Of a DNA stretch of 8,815 nt, positions 1-5,494 are shown piece after piece. Below the pieces are notes generated by a model. The model searched no databases and had not been told where the DNA came from. It saw only the letters and a list, made by a program, of their open reading frames with translations. The stretch spans positions 1-8,815 of the forward strand of contig JAUVGM010000071.1 of assembly GCA_030593785.1 (NCBI GenBank), written 5' to 3'. Source of the stretch: Gammaproteobacteria bacterium (GTDB lineage: Bacteria > Pseudomonadota > Gammaproteobacteria > UBA6429 > Thiohalophilaceae). Numbering within the stretch: position 1 is the stretch's first letter; each line of letters opens with the position of its first letter. The position numbers were made by a program, and so were the translations under genes.

Positions 1-120
1 ACCCCACTTCTTGCAAGTAGCAAAGGCAAAAGTATAGTTCATGGGTCTATAAATTCACCCGCGGCTCTTAAGTATTTCGCCTTCCTACCGATAACTGAGA
101 AATACACTGTTGTACAGTAA
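1..120 (+). CDS. Possible 3' end of an unidentified convergent gene
   Basis: The frame starting at base 1 is open for 39 codons and ends in TAA at 118–120. The peptide ends in ALKYFAFLPITEKYTVVQ. I do not recognise a family. The only positional support is the strong bidirectional terminator 68 bp downstream, which would suit a gene converging on the persulfide dioxygenase gene. An open run of this length also occurs by chance fairly often. A short minus-strand start (ATG at 42, reading MNYTFAFATCKKWG off the window edge) overlaps it, and the two cannot both be real. The strand and coding status are therefore unsettled. Confidence 0.2.
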   Translation, partial: TPLLASSKGKSIVHGSINSPAALKYFAFLPITEKYTVVQ

Positions 121-187
121 GTAGGAACACCCCCTTTTATCGGATACTTTGCTTATTACTTAAGCAAATTGCTAAAATAAAGCCCAT

Positions 188-229
188 AAAAAAAGAGCCA
201 GCCTATTTAATAGGCTGGCTCTTTTTTTT
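188..229. terminator. Strong bidirectional Rho-independent terminator
   Basis: An 11-bp perfect stem (GAGCCAGCCTA at 195–205, TAGGCTGGCTC at 211–221) closes a 5-nt loop. It is flanked by seven A residues (188–194) on one side and eight T residues (222–229) on the other, so it works as an intrinsic terminator in both directions. On the minus strand it lies about 29 bp past the stop codon of the persulfide dioxygenase gene and ends that operon. In the plus direction it could stop a transcript entering from the left edge. Confidence 0.93.
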
Positions 230-257
230 ATTTCTAATTCAAATAGCTTTATCTAAA

Positions 258-941
258 TTACAAACCGCAAGCCATATTACCTGGAACAGATTCTTTAATC
301 TTTTTCGGTAATGCTAAATCAAGATTTGCCATGATTTCAACAAACTCACCTTCAGTTTTTCCATTACCTAAACGATTGTTAAACTGTTTTTCTTCTTTAA
401 CTGTTGAAGCAGTAAAACCATAGTAATCATGTCCAGGATAGATCGTTGTTTTTTCATCTAATGAAAATATTTTATCATTAATTGAATTGTAAAGTGTTAC
501 TGAACTGCCCGATTGAAAATCTGTACGACCACAATCACGAACTAATAATGCATCACCAGTGAACACGTAATCTTCAACTACAAAACTTAAATCTGCATTT
601 GTATGGCCCGGTGTATGTAATGCTTTAATTTCAATAGCACCCAACTTCAAAACATCGTTATCTTTGAGTAACAGATCAGCACATTCTGCACCGCTGTTTT
701 CATGTAAGACAACTTCAGCGGAGAATTCATCTCTTAATTTTCCAGAACTTGTAATGTGATCAGCGTGTACATGTGTTTCTAATACATACTTTAAGTTAAA
801 GCCAAGCTGTTTAATTAAAAGAACATCACGTTCGAGTTGTTCTTTCACAGGATCAATAATTGCAGCTTCAGAAGTTGCTTCATCAGCGATTAAATAAGTG
901 TATGTACTTGTTTCACGATCAAATAATTGTCTTACAAACAT
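258..941 (-). CDS. ETHE1-type persulfide dioxygenase (sulfur dioxygenase)
   Basis: This is a metallo-beta-lactamase-fold protein of 227 residues, within the usual size of bacterial ETHE1-like enzymes. The family oxidises glutathione persulfide to sulfite and glutathione using one non-heme iron. Visible motifs are THVHADH (H57, H59, D61, H62), LHTPGHT (H113), TGDALLVRDCGRTDFQ (D130 and the CGRTDFQ signature) and YPGHDY (H171). By comparison with ETHE1 the iron ligands should be H57, H113 and D130. The CGRTDFQ block separates this group from glyoxalase II and from beta-lactamases. There is no signal peptide, so it should be cytoplasmic. AGGAG lies six bases before the ATG. It follows the rhodanese gene by 51 bp with no terminator between them, so the two are probably co-transcribed and act in sequence on sulfane sulfur. 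Confidence 0.93.
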   Translation of the reverse strand: MFVRQLFDRETSTYTYLIADEATSEAAIIDPVKEQLERDVLLIKQLGFNLKYVLETHVHADHITSSGKLRDEFSAEVVLHENSGAECADLLLKDNDVLKLGAIEIKALHTPGHTNADLSFVVEDYVFTGDALLVRDCGRTDFQSGSSVTLYNSINDKIFSLDEKTTIYPGHDYYGFTASTVKEEKQFNNRLGNGKTEGEFVEIMANLDLALPKKIKESVPGNMACGL

Positions 942-992
942 GTGTCTCTCCTAACTAAATATATTTAAAAATAATTCGATGGTATTAATTTA

Positions 993-1292
993 TTAACAAG
1001 AAAGGTACTTGTTAACTGAACCTAAGTTATGCACTGCGTCAAAACCAAGCTGGCTTAAAACGCCTTTTGCTTGCTCACTACGCATACCACTTGCGCAATA
1101 AACGATAACGGGTTTGCTTTTATCTAAGTGTTGCTCTGCACCATGAATAGATTGAAGAGGAACATTCAATGAACCAGGTATTGAACCCATTCCGAACTCA
1201 GCTGGTGAACGTACATCAACAAGTTGTGCTCCATTTGCAACCATTTCACGTGCTTCAGGACACTCAATAAAACTCATACTCATTCCAAACAT
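993..1292 (-). CDS. Single-domain rhodanese (sulfurtransferase)
   Basis: This is a 99-residue single-domain rhodanese, typical of the GlpE/PspE-sized class. The domain shows VDVRSPAEF near the N-terminus, then IPGSLNVPL, and the active-site loop YCASGMRSEQA. There the cysteine (Cys66 with this start) carries the persulfide and the arginine closes the CxxxxR loop. I chose the ATG at 1292 because GGAG lies six bases upstream. The frame extends 24 codons further to an ATG at 1364, but that extension runs through a marR terminator hairpin and an operator-like palindrome and has no rhodanese similarity. ATGs at 1283 and 1277 are also possible. The protein ends in SVNKYLSC, with a spare C-terminal cysteine. 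It likely passes sulfane sulfur between thiols such as glutathione and supplies or balances the substrate of the dioxygenase encoded next. Confidence 0.9.
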   Translation of the reverse strand: MFGMSMSFIECPEAREMVANGAQLVDVRSPAEFGMGSIPGSLNVPLQSIHGAEQHLDKSKPVIVYCASGMRSEQAKGVLSQLGFDAVHNLGSVNKYLSC

Positions 1293-1308
1293 TTTTAACT
1301 CCATCTTG

Positions 1309-1324
1309 AGTGTATATGCACACT
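1309..1324. promoter_or_regulatory. Operator-like palindrome upstream of rhodanese
   Basis: AGTGTATATGCACACT has 5-bp perfect outer arms (AGTGT/ACACT). It contains the 12-mer GTGTATATGCAC (1310–1321), which also occurs twice in the marR promoter. It lies 17 bp upstream of the rhodanese ATG at 1292. A weak possible promoter reads TTAAAA (1354–1349), 16 bp, TAAATT (1332–1327) on the minus strand, which would put the start site inside the palindrome. I infer binding by the MarR protein encoded next door; the promoter hexamers are poor and uncertain. Confidence 0.6.
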
Positions 1325-1331
1325 TTAATTT

Positions 1332-1361
1332 AAAAAAAGGGTCAGCTGTTTTAAAGCAGCT
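1332..1361 (-). terminator. Probable weak terminator after marR
   Basis: On the minus strand, AGCTGCTTTAAAACAGCT (1361–1344) folds with a 5-bp AGCTG/CAGCT stem, extended by T/A pairs around one mismatch. GACCC and seven T residues (1338–1332) follow. It begins 13 bp after the marR stop codon. The stem is short, so partial termination or readthrough into the rhodanese gene is likely. It would let the regulator and the enzymes be transcribed as partly separate units. Confidence 0.5.
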
Positions 1362-1374
1362 CAACCATCTATAT

Positions 1375-1803
1375 TTACTCTTGTTTCAATTTAGTACATA
1401 AATTGAGTAACAAATTACGTTCATCATCACTCAATTTACTTAATATCTTTTGCTGCACTGCATGTTTAACCGGGAGTACCCGTTCTATCAGCGCTTTACC
1501 TTCTTCAGCGAGAATAAAAGATTTCTCTTTTCCCGTTGTTAGTGGGTCTTCACTAATCCAGCCATTTTTTTCCATTACTTGTAGCTTACGGCTCATAACA
1601 CTACGTTCTGATTCCATTTCATCTGCTATCTGGCGAATGGTAATCGGTCCTTTGCGCGAAATAAGACCAACAACTGGCATTTGTGTCGCGCGTATACCCA
1701 AGTCACGATAAGCATCATCATATGTTTTTAATACATAATGACTAGCGCGTAAGATTTGCATATTAATGCAGCTTGGTGCTTCGCCTTCTATCTTTGTATT
1801 CAT
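1375..1803 (-). CDS. MarR-family regulator with cysteines near both ends
   Basis: This 142-residue protein is the normal size for a MarR dimer. The winged helix-turn-helix spans about residues 45–100: PITIRQIADEMESERSVMSRKLQ supplies the helix-turn-helix and the segment around DPLTTGKEKS is the wing. N- and C-terminal helices (about 12–35 and 105–140) should form the dimer interface. The only cysteines are Cys12 (SCINMQILRASHYV, close to the reactive cysteine position of OhrR-like members) and Cys136 near the C-terminus. GAGGT lies five bases before the ATG. Its promoter has an exact-consensus -35 and -10 and two operator-like sites, which suggests autorepression; a third copy lies before the downstream rhodanese gene. 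I infer a thiol-reactive sensor of persulfide or oxidant that controls the rhodanese–dioxygenase pair. The family call is firm; the ligand is unknown. Confidence 0.92.
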   Translation of the reverse strand: MNTKIEGEAPSCINMQILRASHYVLKTYDDAYRDLGIRATQMPVVGLISRKGPITIRQIADEMESERSVMSRKLQVMEKNGWISEDPLTTGKEKSFILAEEGKALIERVLPVKHAVQQKILSKLSDDERNLLLNLCTKLKQE

Positions 1804-1817
1804 ATGTGACCTCGACT

Positions 1818-1851
1818 GTGTATATGCACGGAATTATACGTGCATATACAC
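1818..1851. promoter_or_regulatory. Inverted pair of MarR operator-like sites
   Basis: GTGTATATGCACG (1818–1830) and its exact reverse complement CGTGCATATACAC (1839–1851) form 13-bp perfect arms around an 8-bp spacer. Each arm is itself an imperfect palindrome of the form GTGyATATrCAC. The two centres are 22 bp apart, close to two helical turns, so two dimers could bind the same face of the DNA. The right copy fills most of the space between -35 and -10 of the marR promoter, and the left copy covers the predicted start site. This fits direct repression. Confidence 0.75.
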
Positions 1852-1860
1852 GGCTGTCAA
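1833..1860 (-). promoter_or_regulatory. Exact-consensus sigma-70 promoter of marR
   Basis: On the minus strand TTGACA (1860–1855) is followed, after a 16-bp spacer, by TATAAT (1838–1833). Both hexamers match the sigma-70 consensus perfectly. Transcription should begin near 1826–1827, giving a leader of about 23 bases with GAGGT before the ATG at 1803. A promoter this strong ahead of a regulator gene makes sense only if it is tightly repressed, which fits the embedded operator pair. Confidence 0.85.
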
Positions 1861-1943
1861 ACATTCATATGAAACATATCTAATTAAATTCGAAAATAGA
1901 TGTAAATCAATAAGTTATAGAGAGAAGTATGTATAAAGAAGCG

Positions 1944-2085
1944 CGTCATTCCCGCGTACCTTTCACCCTGCGGGTACAAGAGCGGGAATCCAGTAGTTTA
2001 AAACAATATAGATGGCCCAGGCCAGCCTCTCGACTGTTCCAGTCTCACCTTCTTCCGGCTCGCGCTTTGCGCGGCCGGAATGACG
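1944..2085. repeat. MITE-like GC-rich repeat with terminal inverted repeats
   Basis: The 299-bp gap between marR and ctaB holds the marR promoter and this element; I see no gene in it. The ends read CGTCATTCC (1944–1952) and GGAATGACG (2077–2085), an exact 9-bp terminal inverted repeat. Inside are two hairpins. ATTCCCGC (1948–1955) pairs with GCGGGAAT (1982–1989), with GTACC/GGTAC nested within. A second, very stable stem spans 2055–2078 (CCGGCTCGCGC, TTT, GCGCGGCCGG, one bulged base). It is visibly richer in GC than its surroundings and shares the 15-mer GTCATTCCCGCGTAC with a short copy at 5748. It lies 17 bp past the ctaB stop, so the hairpins may also trim or end the ctaB transcript. Confidence 0.7.
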
Positions 2086-2102
2086 ACTTTTGAGACTAAA
2101 TA

Positions 2103-3014
2103 CTAGAAAGACTGAGGCAAGTAGTGGTCTATCAGCAAGAGGGCGAAAAGCAGCATCAAATAGAGGATAGAGTAGGCAAATGTTTTAATGGGAATCGTGT
2201 CATCTTTGCCAGATTGCATTTTAATAGCGTAGTAGAGGAAGATGGCATCCAGAATAATCACACCGCCCAGGTAAACAACACCACTCATGCGTGTCGCAAA
2301 CGGTAGCAGGGTGACAGCAATCATTATAATAGTATAAAGAAGAACCTGAAGACGGGTGAACTCAACACCATGCGTTACCGGCAACATAGGTACATCAACC
2401 TTGGCGTATTCTTCACGACGGTGAATTGCCAGTGCCCAAAAATGAGGTGGCGTCCAGGTGAAAATAATCAGAAATAAAAGCAGACTATTTGGATCAATTG
2501 ATCCAGTAACGGCTACCCAACCTAAAACAGGGGGAGCTGCGCCTGCTGCCCCGCCAATAACAATATTTTGTGGCGTAGCATGCTTTAAATACATGGTGTA
2601 AATCACGGCATAGCCGATCAATGAAAGCAAAGTTAGCCATGCAGTTAATGGATTAACTAAAAAAGTAAGAATGATCATCGCGATCGTTCCAAGCACAACA
2701 GCAAAAAAAAGTGCCTGCGAGTTTGTTACATTACCTGTTGGTAACGGACGACCTTTAGTGCGACGCATTTCTTTATCGATCTTCTGATCAACCACCTGGT
2801 TAATCGCAGCAGCAGACGCAGCAGCCAGGCCAATGCCAATAGTGCCAAAAACAAGGGGTTGCCATGGCACCATGCCGGGTGTCGAAAGGAACATTCCGAT
2901 TACAGCCGTAAAAACAAGCATCATAACAACACGAGGTTTACATAATTCGTAGAAACTATTACATGTCGTTAAAAAACCGACTCTTGGATTTTCGTTACTG
3001 GCTGTATTTTCCAT
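2103..3014 (-). CDS. ctaB: Protoheme IX farnesyltransferase (heme O synthase)
   Basis: This UbiA-superfamily membrane prenyltransferase has 303 residues, full length for CtaB/CyoE/COX10. It transfers a farnesyl group from farnesyl diphosphate to the 2-vinyl of protoheme to give heme O. The diphosphate/Mg-binding motif NQVVDQKID (N72, D76, D80) is followed by the KEMRRTKGRPLPTG loop. The heme-side signatures are YTMYLKHATPQN (139–150), AAPPVLGW (159–166) and TWTPPHFWALAIHRREEY (186–203). About eight to nine hydrophobic segments are visible from residue 28 onward. It starts 14 bp after the ctaA stop, so the two are co-transcribed and hand heme O directly to CtaA. Ribosome binding is weak (AAGAAG about ten bases upstream), which suggests coupling to ctaA translation. 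It is the last gene of the oxidase cluster; the repeat element follows. Confidence 0.96.
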   Translation of the reverse strand: MENTASNENPRVGFLTTCNSFYELCKPRVVMMLVFTAVIGMFLSTPGMVPWQPLVFGTIGIGLAAASAAAINQVVDQKIDKEMRRTKGRPLPTGNVTNSQALFFAVVLGTIAMIILTFLVNPLTAWLTLLSLIGYAVIYTMYLKHATPQNIVIGGAAGAAPPVLGWVAVTGSIDPNSLLLFLIIFTWTPPHFWALAIHRREEYAKVDVPMLPVTHGVEFTRLQVLLYTIIMIAVTLLPFATRMSGVVYLGGVIILDAIFLYYAIKMQSGKDDTIPIKTFAYSILYLMLLFALLLIDHYLPQSF

Positions 3015-3028
3015 TCTATATATACTTC

Positions 3029-4054
3029 TTAATTTTTAAGAATACTGTGTTGGCTTCTGACTAAATAATTTAAAGTAACCATTGTAAGAATCAACAATGC
3101 ACCACCACCATTGTGCGCTACCGCAACTAATAAAGGCAAAGATAGTAACACGTTTGAAACACCTAAAATAAACTGTAATGTCACTACAGCTAACAGGGCT
3201 ACTCCTGCATTTTTAAGAGGGCTATAGGCTGGTGTTAATAATAGCTTGAAGCCTAACCAAAGAACAAATAATGCAGTAATTACAGCACCAATTCGATGCG
3301 TTGTATGAATGGCAATACGGGCTTCATTGCTTAAAATTCCATATTCAAAATTTTGTTCTGTACCATGCCAAAGTGTAAATCCTTCTGAAAAATTCATTGC
3401 CGGTAAATACTCACCACCGATGCAAGTTGGAAATTCGACACAATGCAATGCAGCATAATTTGAGCTAGTCCACCCACCAAGCATTACTTGTAGTACAACA
3501 ATAACTAAACCTATTAAGGCTGGTGTTTTTAATTTCTCTAAGTAAACACTATCAACATGTCCAAACGTAAATAATTTACCTGAACGTAATGTCAGCCACC
3601 ATAAAATTGATAAGGTCGCCATACCGCCCATTAAGTGTGACATAACAATCGCAGGATTTAATTTAATGGTAACGGTCCACATGCCCAGCATGCCCTGAAA
3701 AACAACCAAGGCCATAAGAAACAGCGGAAGTTTAAACGCATGATTTTCTTCGTTGCGTTTTTTAATTGCGATAATGCCAATAGCAAATATTAATAATCCT
3801 AATGTGCTGGCAAAGTAACGATGTATCATTTCTTTCCATGCTTTAGCTGCTTCTACTGGTCGATCCGGATATGCCTGGTTCGCAGCAGCAACATCATCAA
3901 CATTTTTTGGAACACCAACATGCCCATAACAACCTGGCCAATCCGGGCAACCCAAGCCTGCATCCGCCAAACGTGTATAGGCCCCAAGTAAAATAACTAC
4001 ATAAGCTAAACAGGTTGCCGCAAATGCCATTTTAAAAAATAGTGATTTATTCAT
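3029..4054 (-). CDS. ctaA: Heme A synthase
   Basis: This COX15/CtaA-family integral membrane protein has 341 residues and about eight transmembrane segments. It oxidises the 8-methyl of heme O to a formyl group, giving heme A for cytochrome aa3. Conserved heme-ligand histidines sit in EMIHRYFAS (H78), MSHLMGG (H140), IHTTHRIGA (H250, H253) and VAHNGGGA (H314). The first periplasmic loop has GAYTRLADAGLGCPDWPGC with the pair Cys36/Cys42; a second pair, Cys205/Cys211 (LHCVEFPTC), lies in the matching loop of the C-terminal half, as in two-disulfide CtaA proteins. AGGA lies eight bases before the ATG. It lies 36 bp after the Sco-like gene and 14 bp before ctaB. Confidence 0.96.
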   Translation of the reverse strand: MNKSLFFKMAFAATCLAYVVILLGAYTRLADAGLGCPDWPGCYGHVGVPKNVDDVAAANQAYPDRPVEAAKAWKEMIHRYFASTLGLLIFAIGIIAIKKRNEENHAFKLPLFLMALVVFQGMLGMWTVTIKLNPAIVMSHLMGGMATLSILWWLTLRSGKLFTFGHVDSVYLEKLKTPALIGLVIVVLQVMLGGWTSSNYAALHCVEFPTCIGGEYLPAMNFSEGFTLWHGTEQNFEYGILSNEARIAIHTTHRIGAVITALFVLWLGFKLLLTPAYSPLKNAGVALLAVVTLQFILGVSNVLLSLPLLVAVAHNGGGALLILTMVTLNYLVRSQHSILKN

Positions 4055-4090
4055 AATGATGTTCCTAAACGGGCATTTTCTAATGAAGCC

Positions 4091-4702
4091 TTATCCAATT
4101 CGTGAAACTTTTAATAATAAGGTCATATCTTTAATCAAACCTGTTGCATCAAATCCTTTTTCATACGACATCATTAGATTGCCAAAGGGGTCGACCAAAT
4201 ATAAACGGTTGGCAGATTTTGCTGCATCTTTATTATCAAGTTCAAATTGCTTTAACACTAAATTAATTTCTTTGCCCTTGCCAGACACCACTTCCAGACC
4301 AGGATGATCTTTTAGTACTTTTAATAATGAAGCCTTGGCTTTACCAGTTGTTGAGATGTATAAACGTTTGATACGTAAATGTTCACCTCGTTGTGCTAAC
4401 CGACTTTGTCGCATTTTATATAAAACTTCAGCACAGGTTTTATCACAACTTGCATCACCAATATAAATCATGACCCATGTTTTATTCATATCAGAAAAAT
4501 TAAAATCCTTTCCTGATGCTAATTGCAAAGGTACATCTATTAATGGCCTTGCAGGAGAAACTAAATCGCCATGGTTTTTAGTTTTAGTCGGGCCACCTTC
4601 AGGCACCAGGTTATACATGATGATCGCAATAATAATGGGGGCGACAAAAAAGCCCATTAATAATAATAACTGCTGACGACCTTTGCCTTTTTTATTCTCC
4701 AT
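4091..4702 (-). CDS. Sco-like membrane-anchored thioredoxin-fold assembly protein
   Basis: This 203-residue protein has one N-terminal membrane anchor (about 11–32) after a basic start (MENKKGKGRQ), so the body should face the periplasm. The body looks like a diverged SCO1/SenC thioredoxin fold. GDASCDKTCAEVLYKMRQ gives a CxxxC pair (Cys86, Cys90) at the Sco copper-site position, and LYLVDPFGNLMMSY (167–180) matches the Sco VYLIDPxG strand. The histidine that normally precedes that strand and completes the copper site is not seen; the sequence there is KSANR. A thiol-redox role, or altered copper binding, is therefore more likely than classical Sco copper delivery. The ATG overlaps the 3' end of the SURF1 gene by 11 bp, which suggests translational coupling. 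I recall a protein of unknown function in this position in Pseudomonas clusters (PA0111). Confidence 0.75.
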   Translation of the reverse strand: MENKKGKGRQQLLLLMGFFVAPIIIAIIMYNLVPEGGPTKTKNHGDLVSPARPLIDVPLQLASGKDFNFSDMNKTWVMIYIGDASCDKTCAEVLYKMRQSRLAQRGEHLRIKRLYISTTGKAKASLLKVLKDHPGLEVVSGKGKEINLVLKQFELDNKDAAKSANRLYLVDPFGNLMMSYEKGFDATGLIKDMTLLLKVSRIG

Positions 4703-5435
4703 CTTCTAACTCACTTTTACTTTCTTTTAAATTAACAACGATATAAATAATAACCAGAGCTAATGCCAGGGTGAACCATTGCACTGCATAGCTGGTACTC
4801 TTTTCTGGCTGCATGACAACGGGTTTCCAGTTACGCACATAACCACTCTGTTCCTTTTCATCCAGTAAAAAAATGTAAGGTAATAATTTCAAACCGGATT
4901 TACTTTCAATATCATTAAAACTGATCCATTGCATTAAGGCAGGCCAACCTTGATTGCTTTGAAACTGATCGCCAACCATAAATGGCTTTTTGCCTGATAC
5001 TTTTATTTTTCCTGACAGTTTTAAAAATTGTGATGTTGTTTCTATTTGAGGCAGACTTGAGCGGTCAATAACCATTGGCACCCAGCCTCGGTTAACTAAA
5101 ATACTGTATTCACTATTCTTTAATTTGAAAGGTGTCATGACATACACCCCCGTTTTACCCTGGTGAACTTTGTTATCTATAAAGATCTGCTTATCTAAAA
5201 CATAATGGCCATCAATTTTTGCTAAACGATAATTCAGATTTTTATCCTTAGCGATAAAGTCTTTTATATATAGAGGTCCTGATTCATTTTGTTTTTTAAA
5301 AAGCTCAATGAGATCTCTTTTTTCTTCCGCACGATCGAGCTGCCAAAAACCTAATTTAATTAAAATTGGTAAAATCAACAAAGTGGCCAATGTTGGAACC
5401 AGACCGGGTTTAAATATTTTATTTCCTATTTGCAT
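4692..5435 (-). CDS. SURF1-family cytochrome oxidase assembly protein
   Basis: This is a SURF1/Shy1 family protein of 247 residues, the usual bacterial length. It helps insert or retain heme a in subunit I. It has the classic two-anchor layout: an N-terminal membrane helix with GLVPTLATLLILPILIKLGFWQLDRAEEKR (about residues 11–40), a periplasmic domain with VNRGWVP, and a second helix after YAVQWFTLALALVIIY near the C-terminus. I chose the ATG at 5435 because KPGLVPTL directly precedes the first helix, as in homologues. A longer frame from TTG at 5474 would start upstream of the predicted transcription start and overlap the divergent promoter. It is the first gene of the SURF1–Sco-like–ctaA–ctaB operon. 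Confidence 0.92.
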   Translation of the reverse strand: MQIGNKIFKPGLVPTLATLLILPILIKLGFWQLDRAEEKRDLIELFKKQNESGPLYIKDFIAKDKNLNYRLAKIDGHYVLDKQIFIDNKVHQGKTGVYVMTPFKLKNSEYSILVNRGWVPMVIDRSSLPQIETTSQFLKLSGKIKVSGKKPFMVGDQFQSNQGWPALMQWISFNDIESKSGLKLLPYIFLLDEKEQSGYVRNWKPVVMQPEKSTSYAVQWFTLALALVIIYIVVNLKESKSELEDGE

Positions 5436-5458
5436 TTCAATTATTTTCGCAACGAATT

Positions 5459-5467
5459 TGTTATACT
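5459..5467 (+). promoter_or_regulatory. Extended -10 promoter of the small convergent gene
   Basis: The plus strand reads TGTTATACT: a TGn extension followed by the -10 box TATACT (5462–5467). No good -35 is visible, as is usual for extended -10 promoters. The start would be near 5474, giving a leader of about 20 bases that contains AGGGG (5481–5485) before the ATG at 5495. Its TATA core is shared with the opposite-strand SURF1 promoter. Confidence 0.55.
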
Positions 5468-5488
5468 TACGCAAATTATCAGGGGTAA
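5460..5488 (-). promoter_or_regulatory. Predicted promoter of the SURF1–ctaB operon
   Basis: On the minus strand TATAAC (5465–5460) matches the -10 consensus at five of six bases. TTTACC (5489–5484, 18-bp spacer) or TTACCC (5488–5483, 17-bp spacer) gives a weak -35. The start would fall near 5453, leaving about 18 bases before the SURF1 ATG at 5435. SURF1 needs a promoter here because the gene upstream of it faces the other way. Confidence 0.5.
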
Positions 5489-5494
5489 ATGACC

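Noticed and set aside
258..941. Glyoxalase II or beta-lactamase reading of the MBL-fold gene
   Set aside because: The CGRTDFQ segment after the GDALL aspartate, the single-iron ligand set and the rhodanese neighbour point to an ETHE1-type persulfide dioxygenase.
1403..1711. 102-codon plus-strand frame opposite marR
   Set aside because: It is antisense to a clear MarR gene, has serine-rich low-complexity content and no recognisable domain.
1944..2085. CRISPR array or tRNA in the GC-rich gap
   Set aside because: There are no regularly spaced direct repeats and no cloverleaf; the structure is terminal and internal inverted repeats.
4056..4307. 83-codon plus-strand frame opposite the Sco-like gene
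   Set aside because: It lies mostly antisense to a better-supported gene and shows no family features or good ribosome site.
5436..5474. Longer SURF1 start at TTG 5474
   Set aside because: It would begin upstream of the predicted transcription start and within the divergent promoter, and it adds 13 residues with no family match; the ATG at 5435 sits correctly before the first helix.
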